Positions 8,597 through 16,393 of a DNA stretch of 64,000 nucleotides are shown in pieces (positions within the stretch are counted from its first letter, which is position 1; each line of letters begins with the position of its first letter). The DNA is from Kosakonia quasisacchari. Its GTDB lineage: Bacteria > Pseudomonadota > Gammaproteobacteria > Enterobacterales > Enterobacteriaceae. A program made the translations under genes and the position numbers. The stretch spans positions 124,001 to 188,000 of the forward strand of contig NZ_SJOP01000006.1 of NCBI RefSeq assembly GCF_004331415.1, written 5' to 3'. The notes under the pieces were generated by a model. The model was not told the origin of the DNA. It was given only the letters and a program-made list of their open reading frames with translations, and did not search any database.

Positions 8597-9388
8597 TTAA
8601 AATGCTGGGGTTAACTCCATCTGCGAAATGACATTTCCACTGTCGTTAAGATTCTGCTCAATAGAGGCAATATCGTTGCGCTCATTGCCAGACGCTTTCC
8701 CCTCTTCCCGCATTTTGCTTTTAATCAGTGACAGCAGCGATTTTAGCTCCCGGAGCGCCTCTTTCAGGGAGCGCGCGTCTTCTTGCCTCTGGCTGGCGTT
8801 TTGTAGCGTATTGATAACGTTATCGATATGGGATTGTACGCCCGCGACCTCGGCCGACTTTTCTTTTTCGCTCGGATTTTCTTCGTCGCTGACTTCAGCG
8901 TCAGATGCAGCCTGCGCTTTTATGGCTGGTTCATCGCTTTCCCCGGTGGATACCTGCGCTGCGCTGGAAGCGTTAGCATCGGCACTGTTTCCTGCACCCG
9001 TGTTATCACTCTGCCCAAGTTGGGAAGCGAGTTGTCCAAGCTGAGATGACAGCTGTTTGAGCTGTTTCATAATGTAGCCCCCGGAGCCGCCAAACAACAT
9101 GGCCAGCGCTTTCAGGCGGGCGATTTCCCGTTTCAATGCCTCCAGTTTAGCGCGCGCATTCGCTTTGCTGTTCTGGGCATTTTCCTGCGTAAAGCGATTG
9201 AGCGTATTGAGGTTTTCTTGCAAATTTTCGTAATACTCTTTCGCCTCCGGACTGAGCGTCACAATGCTGGCAGGCGTGGGGTTAACGGTTTCATTGGTGC
9301 GGATAGACTCGTGAGCACGCACCGTTCCTCCTTTGGCGGAAGAGGACGCGTAAAGATCGAGAGAGCCGGTGAAAGTGGGGCGAAGCAT
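8597..9388 (-). CDS. Coiled-coil protein of unknown function
   Basis: 263 residues from ATG 9388, which has AGGAG nine bases upstream (a TTG at 9394 is too close to that site). The first 45 residues are low in helix and rich in Ser/Thr. Residues about 50-100 form a charged coiled coil (AKLEALKREIARLKAL), followed by a short glycine-rich turn FGGSGGYIMKQL and heptads rich in Gln/Leu. The middle is an acidic disordered linker, and the C-terminus is another long helix pair. No signal peptide or catalytic motif is visible. The composition is compatible with a secreted-effector-like or structural protein, but I do not recognise the family. Confidence 0.6.
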   Translation of the reverse strand: MLRPTFTGSLDLYASSSAKGGTVRAHESIRTNETVNPTPASIVTLSPEAKEYYENLQENLNTLNRFTQENAQNSKANARAKLEALKREIARLKALAMLFGGSGGYIMKQLKQLSSQLGQLASQLGQSDNTGAGNSADANASSAAQVSTGESDEPAIKAQAASDAEVSDEENPSEKEKSAEVAGVQSHIDNVINTLQNASQRQEDARSLKEALRELKSLLSLIKSKMREEGKASGNERNDIASIEQNLNDSGNVISQMELTPAF

Positions 9389-9801
9389 GCGCAATACTCC
9401 TGAAGTCCATTGATCATAGTAACGGCAGCAGCGAATAAAACTTTACGCGTAAAAACATGAGGACTGGCGTTCATGATCGAACAGAGAACCTAACGGCAAC
9501 AATTGAAACGCCTCTCCTGATGGTCTTTAAAAATCAGAATTTAACTTAAGCATATTCTCTATAAAAATCAGGATACGTATTTGTAGAATAATCACCCGAC
9601 AGAAGAGTGAACAAACCATACTCAGAGGAGAGAAATATAATGGAAAAATAACTGGCGATATGCGCCTCTATTTTAGGTTCATCAGCCGGTTAGTTGGGTA
9701 TCACAATTAGTGTTTCTCTGGATGGTTAGGATGGAAATAACAGGTAAATCGAAATGCTTTCGTAAGTATCCCTGTAAATAAAATTCATTAAGGATGATTC
9801 T
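9389..9801. other. Divergent promoter region of the coiled-coil and PAAR genes
   Basis: About 410 bp between two divergent genes. It is AT-rich in its centre and must contain both promoters. I see no convincing coding sequence; the longest hint is a three-codon ATG GAA AAA TAA near 9640. A good AAGGA site sits just before the PAAR gene at 9802. Confidence 0.5.
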
Positions 9802-10968
9802 ATGCCAGTTGGTTATTTTCTACGTATTGGCGATAAGACAACATGCGGCGGTAGTATTCTTTCAGGCTCTCCGCATCATAGCCTTGGAGGGATTGCGACT
9901 GCGAGAAATGGTGATTCTGTATCATGTGGTAAAGATGGAAAGATCTACCACATCGCGGGGGGTATACCCGATTACTGGATTTATGGTGTTGCAGCAGCAG
10001 GGACTTTGCATAGCCGAAGCACATGTCCCTGTAGAGCAAGATTTATTTCATCATTTCCATATGCTTCTTATCGGCTTGAAGAAGCAAAATCAGCTAAAAC
10101 CACTCCTGTTACTGCCCCGCTAGTTGCAGCCGCTCCTCCTCCTCAACCTGCAAAAATTGCAGAGCCTGAACAACATGCGCAGGCAGTGAAGAAGAAAAAT
10201 AACGTTGCTGACACCTGTAAGCCAGAAGATAACCCGCTATTAAACGGCGTTTATATCTGGACTGAAATCACCGATGCAGGACATGCTTATGTTTCTGTGC
10301 ATCAAGATAATTCGATTTATCTCTACACCTATGGTCGCTATGGCAGGACAGGCCCAGGGAATCTAACTGGCGATGGGATTTTAGACTTTCTGCAAGGTGA
10401 AGATGCGAGGGTTTATTATAGGGTCGAACTGTATCGGATGGGCGCAAGAGCATTCCGTATAGGTGACGCTGACCCGACGAAAACGAGGCAATTTTTTGAA
10501 TATCTTTGGAACAAGGGTGAACCAGCGATTCAAACATCTGAGATGAAAGAAACAACCAAGCGAAGAGGCCACACCATTGATGAGTACGACGTAACGGGGA
10601 ATAACTGTACCACTCACTCTGTCGAGGGGATCAAGTTTGCTGGATCGACGGTATTCGAACACAGCTACACATCCACCACGACGCAGATTCCTATCGAGTT
10701 AGAAGAAGATTTCACAATTCCTCTCTCATTACAGCGTTATCTCGAGACAAAAAGTTCTGATTTCTCATCAATGACAGTTGTTGAAATGACGGACGAGTTT
10801 AAAAAAGTGTATCCCAATAAGGACAATTTACCGCTCTACCAAGAGTCGCCAAAGAGCAAAGTTCGGCACATTGCAGCGGAAGTCGCCGCTACTGGCGATT
10901 CATTATCGCAGTATTCCAGCGGTACTTTTGGCGGTGTATTAGGGGGATCTTATGACGTTGACGAGTAG
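9802..10968 (+). CDS. PAAR-domain type VI effector with permuted papain-like C-terminal domain
   Basis: 388 residues. Residues 1-85 are a PAAR spike tip (RIGDKTTCGGSILSG, VSCGKDGKIYHIAGG, CPCRARFISS). A Pro/Ala linker (about 95-135) leads to a toxin domain. Its motifs AGHAYVSV (His161) and NNCTTHSVEGIKFAG (Cys269) have His before Cys, the order of permuted NlpC/P60 or YiiX-like folds. Those enzymes cleave amide, peptide or acyl bonds, often in the envelope. PAAR proteins cap the type VI needle and carry cargo. The gene overlaps the next by 17 bp, and two small membrane proteins follow, the layout of an effector-immunity unit. No type VI core genes are in the window. Confidence 0.82.
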   Translation: MPVGYFLRIGDKTTCGGSILSGSPHHSLGGIATARNGDSVSCGKDGKIYHIAGGIPDYWIYGVAAAGTLHSRSTCPCRARFISSFPYASYRLEEAKSAKTTPVTAPLVAAAPPPQPAKIAEPEQHAQAVKKKNNVADTCKPEDNPLLNGVYIWTEITDAGHAYVSVHQDNSIYLYTYGRYGRTGPGNLTGDGILDFLQGEDARVYYRVELYRMGARAFRIGDADPTKTRQFFEYLWNKGEPAIQTSEMKETTKRRGHTIDEYDVTGNNCTTHSVEGIKFAGSTVFEHSYTSTTTQIPIELEEDFTIPLSLQRYLETKSSDFSSMTVVEMTDEFKKVYPNKDNLPLYQESPKSKVRHIAAEVAATGDSLSQYSSGTFGGVLGGSYDVDE

Positions 10969-11224
10969 AACCAAAACTATCCTCCGATGGGGAGGAATTT
11001 GTTTTGTCACCTTAAGCTATTTCTTCGGGCTGTTTGTAGCCTTACAAGCATTCGCGATTTTCTCTGAAAATCAAACCCTTGTTTCAAACCCTGTTCCATT
11101 AAAAGAGTATTACCAAGCGGTTGATTCAGTTATGCAAGCTACAAACGGCGTTTTTAGTGTCGCCTTCTTTGGCTTTGCGATCTGTGTCCCGCTGATCTTA
11201 ATTATCTTTAAAAAGGTACGATGA
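10952..11224 (+). CDS. Candidate immunity protein 1, two membrane helices
   Basis: 90 residues with two hydrophobic segments (about 15-37 and 66-85) separated by a 28-residue polar loop predicted to face the periplasm. It begins inside the last codons of the PAAR gene (17-bp overlap), so translation is coupled. The N-terminal RWGG and C-terminal IIFKKVR are shared with the following gene, so the two are paralogues. Position and topology suggest that it neutralises the upstream toxin in or at the inner membrane; that role is inferred, not shown by a known family. Confidence 0.72.
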   Translation: MTLTSRTKTILRWGGICFVTLSYFFGLFVALQAFAIFSENQTLVSNPVPLKEYYQAVDSVMQATNGVFSVAFFGFAICVPLILIIFKKVR

Positions 11225-11243
11225 TTTGGAAGGCTGCATCACG

Positions 11244-11513
11244 ATGACGAATAAAGCAAAGATAGCCCTCAGATGGGGAGGAGTTGCCTTAGTTTTCGCC
11301 ATCTACTCTGTCGCCCTAATGATCCCACTGCTTGACTATAGCTTAACCATAAAATACCAAGGCGCTCCTTCGACAGGAATAATGGAAGCTCGTGTATGCG
11401 AGGCGATCACATACGACTTAACCCGTTCTATTGATAACCTCTTTCTCATAGCATTCTTCGGTAGTGCTATTTGCCTTGTTTTAGTCTTACTCATCTTCAA
11501 GAAAGTAAGATGA
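11244..11513 (+). CDS. Candidate immunity protein 2, paralogue of the preceding gene
   Basis: 89 residues from ATG 11244 behind GGAAGG. It has the same plan as the upstream gene: KIALRWGGVALVFAIYS at the first helix, a polar loop of similar length, and a second helix ending LLIFKKVR. The loops differ strongly (IKYQGAPSTGIMEARVCEA here), while the membrane helices and ends are kept. That is expected if the loop carries the recognition specificity. The genes are 19 bp apart and a terminator follows, closing the unit. Confidence 0.7.
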   Translation: MTNKAKIALRWGGVALVFAIYSVALMIPLLDYSLTIKYQGAPSTGIMEARVCEAITYDLTRSIDNLFLIAFFGSAICLVLVLLIFKKVR

Positions 11514-11518
11514 CCGCC

Positions 11519-11542
11519 AAAGGCTGGATAGATCCAGCCTTT
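11519..11542 (+). terminator. Terminator after the effector-immunity unit
   Basis: Perfect stem AAAGGCTGGA / TCCAGCCTTT with a 4-base loop, six bases after the stop codon of the second immunity gene. The following tract is CCCTTTCT, a modest T run. Confidence 0.75.
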
Positions 11543-11698
11543 CCCTTTCTTCCGGAATTTAGACAATACAAGCCGAATGCCAGAGTTGCTGGTTCGTTGT
11601 TCAATGGTCGAAGGAGCAAAAACAACTCATGCTTAGTAATTTATTGATAGCAAAACACATGCAAACCAACTTTTGGCGGTGTTTTGTAAGAAAGGGGA

Positions 11699-11722
11699 GA
11701 ATTCTGGAGCGGGCGAAGGGAA
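11699..11722. repeat. attL-like copy of the tRNA-Gly 3' end
   Basis: 24 bp identical to positions 20819-20842, covering the 3' end of tRNA-Gly and its CCA plus seven flanking bases. It marks the distal border of the island. Just after it, CCCGCTCC (11729-11736) pairs with GGAGCGGG (11706-11713) to form a hairpin that is absent at the intact tRNA end. Confidence 0.85.
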
Positions 11723-11834
11723 ATCACCCCCGCTCCAAAAGTCTCGTAATCCCATGGATTTATTAACAAAAACCTGATGCATTGTAGGAAGGTTTTGTAG
11801 GAAGAACTACAACGTTTTGCAAAGTCTTTATACC

Positions 11835-12596
11835 TTAAAGCGGGCAGTTATCAAGGCTGCGGCAAAAGTAGTAGTTTTTTGAAGATGCAACAGAAGCACG
11901 GTTTAATTCGCGCACTTGCTGAATGCTAATGTGCCTATCGGTAATGTTCGCAAAAAATGCATGATGGGGAGATATGGGGATAAAAGGCTGTAAACCTTCA
12001 AGATCTCCAGAGTAGTAATCAGCAACTAAAAACTCCCCTCTACTCGCAGTTAATATCCCCCACTTAGTATGCCCCATATGACGAGCAATCTTGCTCAGCA
12101 TTACTTGAATCTCAATAGCCGATGCAAGGTGGTGTAACAGGCCGCCATTTTCTAAAATGAAGCTATACCCATTTTTTTCTAGAATCTCTTGTTCATCAAT
12201 AGATAAATGGTGACCGATCCCGTTGTTGAAATGCACATCATGTCTCTCCTTGTCCCTTGCTAGTCCTCGTAAACGCCACAAGTGATAGTAACGGCTAATA
12301 TCGTCATGCCTTCTGTCAGTAAAAGGTGTATCGATGTTGTCTATGACATTAAAAAAAGCGGTTTCGATACTGATCATATAGCCTTTTTCAGAGCGTTGAT
12401 CCCAAGCTCGCTTAGCACAAAAAATTGCGGCATCTGGTTTACGCTGCACCCATCGAGAAACAGATTTATCAAAAACGGCGACAGTCCCCTTTTCATCTGC
12501 AAACTTTCTTATGCAATGCGCCGCATGGATATGTTGATCAACAGCTAATTGATGAGGGTTGCTCTTTTGGACCCTTCTAAAAGTTGGCTGTGTCAT
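11835..12596 (-). CDS. Unknown soluble protein, possibly DUF4238-like
   Basis: 253 residues from ATG 12596, chosen because it forms an ATGA overlap with the upstream stop codon and has AGGGAAATCC before it; an in-frame start at 12617 is possible. The N-terminus has HQLAVDQHIHAAHCIRKFA and then a VAVFDKSVSRWV strand, somewhat like DUF4238 proteins found in defence-rich islands. Further motifs are WDQRSEKGYMISIETAFFN and LLHHLASAIEIQVML. The C-terminus holds SPHHAFFANI. No catalytic motif can be named. It is tightly coupled to the membrane protein upstream, and both probably act together. Family assignment is weak. Confidence 0.6.
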   Translation of the reverse strand: MTQPTFRRVQKSNPHQLAVDQHIHAAHCIRKFADEKGTVAVFDKSVSRWVQRKPDAAIFCAKRAWDQRSEKGYMISIETAFFNVIDNIDTPFTDRRHDDISRYYHLWRLRGLARDKERHDVHFNNGIGHHLSIDEQEILEKNGYSFILENGGLLHHLASAIEIQVMLSKIARHMGHTKWGILTASRGEFLVADYYSGDLEGLQPFIPISPHHAFFANITDRHISIQQVRELNRASVASSKNYYFCRSLDNCPL

Positions 12597-13015
12597 AAGG
12601 ATTTCCCTGGCGCCCATAACCGAAAGGTCAACATCAACTCACCGTCAGATGAAATATTAAGGTCTCTCCTCATCTCGACCAACAGCAACGACAGCAACTG
12701 ATCATGACGTTCAAGAGTTCGGCTCGGATTGCTTGATTTTGTTTCGTCCTGAAACACTTGTAGGGCTTTAAGCACCGATACGGGAGCAACGAGATTCAGG
12801 TTATTGCAAGCTACCGCAAACCTCTTTTGCCCCTGAAAATTATTATCGCCTTCAAGGATGTCGCTCAGACTTGAAACAAGTTCTTTATAGTGATCTAAGC
12901 GTTCTTTTCGTAACTCGGCTTCTCGTTCACGTTTTTTTGTGAACCAGTAGCCAACAACTGCAACTACTAATGCCGTAGAGGATGCTATTACTGTCGTGAC
13001 AATTTCAAAAGCCAT
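12593..13015 (-). CDS. Membrane-anchored helical protein
   Basis: 140 residues. One N-terminal membrane helix (about residues 5-24, TVIASSTALVVAVVGYWF) is followed by KKREREAELRKERLDHYKE, a strongly charged helix on the cytoplasmic side, then further helices with hydrophobic heptads. The architecture is a single-pass anchor with a cytoplasmic sensory or scaffold region. The stop overlaps the start of the next gene by 4 bp. The family is not recognised. Similar anchors occur as partners of effector proteins in anti-phage loci, but here that is only an analogy. Confidence 0.65.
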   Translation of the reverse strand: MAFEIVTTVIASSTALVVAVVGYWFTKKREREAELRKERLDHYKELVSSLSDILEGDNNFQGQKRFAVACNNLNLVAPVSVLKALQVFQDETKSSNPSRTLERHDQLLSLLLVEMRRDLNISSDGELMLTFRLWAPGKSL

Positions 13016-13207
13016 CTACCTCAACCCCGCATTATATCAGTTCTCTTCTCAGATAAACGCCACTGTAACGCCTACGTAACGCACCTGTATTTTGATGTTT
13101 TATTAACTGTCATAGGAAGAAAGAAGCAGATGACACGGAAAGCTATCAGGATTGAATGAATACTGTTCATTCACACAGCCTAAGAATTCTTAACCTTACA
13201 CCTGACG

Positions 13208-13672
13208 CTATTTTCCCAGCTTGTCCCACCGCACCGCCGAAACAATACCCCAGTTGCCACTAGGATTGGGCCTGCGCCATTTTGCCGTCTCCATGCTGCG
13301 GAGATACTCAAGGGCTTCGGAAAACGTGCCAAAGCGCTTCTGAGCGGTCTTATCACCCACACCGAAGGAGCCATCTCTCGAACTCGCGAGTCCGGGGTGA
13401 AAACACGAACCATCGGCCGCGTATGGAACTAACAGATCTAGGTCATTATTTTCAGATGATTCAGGCGCTAACAACCGCCACGGCTCAACACTGAGAGCGT
13501 TAGCCAGCACCTCAATCGCATCCAGAGACGCATTAGAACCACCGCGTTCAATGCGGCTCATATAGCTACGTGCGAATCCACACCGATCAGCAAACGCTTC
13601 TTGGCTCATTCCGGTGGCAATGCGCAGTTCTTTTACCCGCTCGCCAAACTGTATTCTCAGGGATTTTTTCAT
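13208..13672 (-). CDS. XRE-family helix-turn-helix regulator
   Basis: 154 residues from ATG 13672 (an in-frame start at 13765 is unlikely). Residues about 5-65 form an HTH_3 domain: FGERVKELRIATGMSQEAFA, then GFARSYMSRIERGGSN as the recognition region. The C-terminal half has FHPGLASSRDGSFGVGD and a conserved-looking tail, WRRPNPSGNWGIVSAVRW, after FGTFSEALEYLRSM. That tail recalls small domains seen in proteins of integrative elements. It is probably the island's repressor and may control itself through the palindrome over its start codon. The regulon is not visible. Confidence 0.8.
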   Translation of the reverse strand: MKKSLRIQFGERVKELRIATGMSQEAFADRCGFARSYMSRIERGGSNASLDAIEVLANALSVEPWRLLAPESSENNDLDLLVPYAADGSCFHPGLASSRDGSFGVGDKTAQKRFGTFSEALEYLRSMETAKWRRPNPSGNWGIVSAVRWDKLGK

Positions 13673-13686
13673 GCACTGAATGTGCA
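13672..13686. promoter_or_regulatory. Palindrome over the XRE start codon, candidate operator
   Basis: TGCAC TGAAT GTGCA, a 5-bp perfect inverted repeat around 5 bases. It overlaps the first base of the regulator's start codon. XRE proteins often bind such sites to repress themselves. No second copy was noticed nearby. Confidence 0.45.
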
Positions 13687-13912
13687 ATTTTGACCACTGT
13701 AAGGCCACGCTCCATATGAGACATTTTGAATCCACCCTCACGTCAGCGAGCTTAGTCACTCGCATTCATCGCCTGTATCATGACAATCCTTTTTGATTCA
13801 AAAAAAACACCAATAGTGACATTTAAAACCCAACAAGTATGATGATCATCATCGGTTGGGCGTCACCAGCGGTCGCTATCAGGCGCGATGTGGTTTGGAA
13901 AGTGAGGGAATC

Positions 13913-14410
13913 ATGGCGGGAGCAGACTTTTTATTACCGATTGCAGCGGGAGCCGCGCTTAGCTGGGCCAGCTATAGTGTGGTCGCTCATGTTGTATCAA
14001 AACGGCAGATCAGCACGCTACGCGCAATTGCATGGGGGGCTCTGGGCACTCTCTCATTGGTGCTGGGCGTATGCGCCTTTTCCGCTGTAGGTGCAGAACA
14101 ACCGCTAACAAAACAAAATGCCTTATGTTCAGGTAACAGCCCTGAATGCTATGCGAAAACGCACCACAACCCGGTCAAGGAGTGCAAACAGGTAATGGAT
14201 GAGAAAGCGAATTTTCGCCATGTGTGGCAGGAAAGCGAAGCGCAATCAGTTTTCGACACTTACCTATGGCACGATGAGAAAAAGAGAACGATTCAGGCAT
14301 TTGGACAACGGGCTAAGGCAATCAACAGGCAGGGAATGCAGACCCCGCTGCAATACTTTTGTATTTTCAACGCCAACACTGGGGACGTTATCGCGGCCTC
14401 CTTTGAATAA
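13913..14410 (+). CDS. Small membrane protein with a Cys-containing periplasmic region
   Basis: 165 residues from ATG 13913, preceded by GAGGGAA. Two membrane helices lie at about residues 6-24 and 40-60 (GALGTLSLVLGVCAFSAV). The remaining 100 residues are probably extracytoplasmic and carry LCSGNSPECYAKTH and EC near residue 94, enough for disulfides. The end, LQYFCIFNANTGDVIAASFE, resembles small beta domains. I do not recognise the family. It is divergent from the XRE gene and may be regulated by it. Confidence 0.62.
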   Translation: MAGADFLLPIAAGAALSWASYSVVAHVVSKRQISTLRAIAWGALGTLSLVLGVCAFSAVGAEQPLTKQNALCSGNSPECYAKTHHNPVKECKQVMDEKANFRHVWQESEAQSVFDTYLWHDEKKRTIQAFGQRAKAINRQGMQTPLQYFCIFNANTGDVIAASFE

Positions 14411-14521
14411 TTTGAAGCAGATTTGACTTTAGGAGGTCAATATGTATATGGAGTTTTCGATATAAAAAAGGTAGTCTTCTAAAACACAAGCATTCACATT
14501 TATTATGATAGGAGGCAAGGC

Positions 14522-15538
14522 ATGCAAAATTTAATATTCATTGTAGAAGAAGAACTATTTGATGAGAACTCCACTGAAGATATAATCACCACTTTAATTA
14601 CTAACGGAGAAGAAATTGAACTTGAAAAAACGGCAAGGAATAGCAAAAACGCCTCAGCAATAAAAAACCGAAAAGAAACAGAAGACAAAGAAAATAATAT
14701 TTTAAATAATCAATTTGCAAGTTTATCACTTGCTATAGCAGCCCGATTACTCCCATTGCCTATTGCAGTCCTCGTTAACGCAGCTCCAGCCGCATACTCA
14801 TTATATCAATTATTCACAAAAAAAGATGAAGGTGATATTTCAGCAGTCAACCTTAAACAATCAGCAAACTCATTTGATAAATATTTAAAACGTATCAGCA
14901 TAACACCAGAAATGGCAGCGCATAAAAATTACCATTTTCAACCTGGGCACCCCCAAGTTAACTTAGCATATATTAGGCATCCACTTTCAGAATATAACGA
15001 AACTAAAAAAAACTTATACATCCCGAGTGACAACCTTGATGATATTTTACTACAAGAACGTGAAGCCGAAATGGTTAGAGTATTTGTAACCCTAGGTGCA
15101 ACCAAGATTGAATTTCATAAAGAAAGCGTAGAAAAAAAATCAAATTCAGTAAAAGCAAAACTGGAGGCTGGGATTCCTTACGGTTCAGGCGAGGCCGAAA
15201 TATCAACTAATTCAGCCTCTGTAGGAATTGATACAAATAAACGAGTGATTAAATTATCTGAACGTGAATGGAAGCAAGACACTCAAATAGATAGATCACA
15301 GTTTAGTTGGTTATCGTTTGAGCCTTCATGGGAGGCAATTGTATTTGCAAGAGAAAACGGTGGATGTCTTAGTGCAGAGTTAGAACTGAAAAAGAAAACT
15401 GTTTTTTCTTCAAGCCAAGAGGGGAAAGCAGGAATTGGTGCCAATCTGTTTAATGCTTCGGCAAGTGCAGGGGTGACACTTAATAATGAGGAAGACGAAA
15501 TTTATACGGTGCATGTAGAATTTAGCAAACCTGTTTAA
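14522..15538 (+). CDS. AT-rich gene for an unknown two-part protein
   Basis: 338 residues behind a strong AGGAGG site; this start fits. The coding sequence is much richer in A and T than its neighbours, a sign of transfer from a different source. Residues 1-65 are acidic and Asn/Glu-rich (FIVEEELFDENSTEDIITTL). A hydrophobic segment at about 66-96 (LSLAIAARLLPLPIAVLVNA) could be a membrane or pore-like helix pair. The C-terminal half is beta-rich with alternating residues (AKLEAGIPYGSGEAEISTN; AGIGANLFNASASAGVTLNN). This pairing of a hydrophobic hairpin with a beta domain could suit a membrane-acting toxin or sensor, but I name no function. Confidence 0.65.
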   Translation: MQNLIFIVEEELFDENSTEDIITTLITNGEEIELEKTARNSKNASAIKNRKETEDKENNILNNQFASLSLAIAARLLPLPIAVLVNAAPAAYSLYQLFTKKDEGDISAVNLKQSANSFDKYLKRISITPEMAAHKNYHFQPGHPQVNLAYIRHPLSEYNETKKNLYIPSDNLDDILLQEREAEMVRVFVTLGATKIEFHKESVEKKSNSVKAKLEAGIPYGSGEAEISTNSASVGIDTNKRVIKLSEREWKQDTQIDRSQFSWLSFEPSWEAIVFARENGGCLSAELELKKKTVFSSSQEGKAGIGANLFNASASAGVTLNNEEDEIYTVHVEFSKPV

Positions 15539-15574
15539 AATTCACATCAAGTTTTAGAGTTAACTTAAATAATC

Positions 15575-15613
15575 GCTGACGGCTATCGATTACTTATTGC
15601 AATAGCTGTCAGC
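15575..15613. terminator. Hairpin between convergent genes
   Basis: GCTGACGGCTAT pairs with ATAGCTGTCAGC (one mismatch) around a 15-base loop, between the convergent unknown gene and the serine recombinase. No T run follows, so a terminator is only a candidate. Confidence 0.35.
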
Positions 15614-15645
15614 TAGCAGCCACATAAAATAACCCATTCAATAAC

Positions 15646-16203
15646 TTAAACAATAGTCACTATCGTTGCTCTAGAAACGCCGTATTCACGCGCTAAAGCA
15701 CTGACACTGGTTCCAATATTCTTTTTCTCGATAATCGCTCTACGGGCTTCTGTGGCGATTTTGGACGGTCTTCCCAGCTTCTTACCCTCGGCTTTTGCCC
15801 GCGACAAACCCGCTTGGGTCCGCTCAATCAGCAGATCACGTTCCATCTCCGCAACCGCTGCCAGCATCGACAACAGAAGCTTACCCGCTGCGGAGGTGAG
15901 ATCAGTCGCGCCAAGCTGGTGAACAATGACCTTGATATTACGGTCAGCCAGCGCCCTTACCGTTTGCAGGACGTCAATCGCATCTCTCCCCAGACGATCA
16001 AGCTTCGCTACCACCAACGTTTCACCATCGCGGATTTTATTGAGCATTTCAGAAAACGCTTTACGTTGCATTACCGGAACCTTCCCGCTAACAACATCGG
16101 CAAACCAGTAATCAATTTGCCACCCAGACTGCTTAAGTTCCAAACGCTGGTTCTCAGTATCCTGCTGCGATGTCGAAACACGCCCGTAGCCAAAAATCGC
16201 CAT
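15646..16203 (-). CDS. Serine recombinase of the resolvase/invertase family
   Basis: 185 residues from ATG 16203, with GAGG eight bases before it; ATG 16209 is an alternative with poorer spacing. The N-terminal catalytic domain has YGRVSTSQQDTENQ, with the Ser nucleophile near residue 10, then LVVAKLDRLGRDAIDVLQTV and AAVAEMERDLLIERTQAGLS. The C-terminal 45 residues form a Hin-like helix-turn-helix (SVSALAREYGVSRATIV). Length and order match Tn3-type resolvases and DNA invertases. No transposase is nearby, so it may be a stranded resolvase or an invertase whose target lies in the island. Confidence 0.88.
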   Translation of the reverse strand: MAIFGYGRVSTSQQDTENQRLELKQSGWQIDYWFADVVSGKVPVMQRKAFSEMLNKIRDGETLVVAKLDRLGRDAIDVLQTVRALADRNIKVIVHQLGATDLTSAAGKLLLSMLAAVAEMERDLLIERTQAGLSRAKAEGKKLGRPSKIATEARRAIIEKKNIGTSVSALAREYGVSRATIVTIV

Positions 16204-16393
16204 AGTCATTTCCTCATCCGGCCCCTGCCAGAAAACGGTGTCAACTTAGGATGGCCTGCCAGAAAAGCCAAGGCTAATTTTCTAACAGTGTGAAAGCACG
16301 CGATTGGAAGGTGCCGGAAAACGGTCGTTTGTTGGCATGGCTCTACTCAAGTGAGATATAACATCTGCTTCAATCATATAAATAAGGGTGAAC
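16204..16393. other. Possible resolution-site region
   Basis: The region upstream of the serine recombinase holds repeated CCAGAAAA motifs (near 16229 and 16259) and a related GCCGGAAAACGG near 16313, separated by spacings like the subsites of a Tn3-type res site. It also contains the promoter of the acetyltransferase gene. The subsites cannot be fixed by eye. Confidence 0.35.

Noticed and set aside
11706..11736. Hairpin at the left island border considered as a terminator
   Set aside because: The stem is formed by the tRNA 3' end and the sequence after the repeat, with no T run; it more likely reflects the attachment site.
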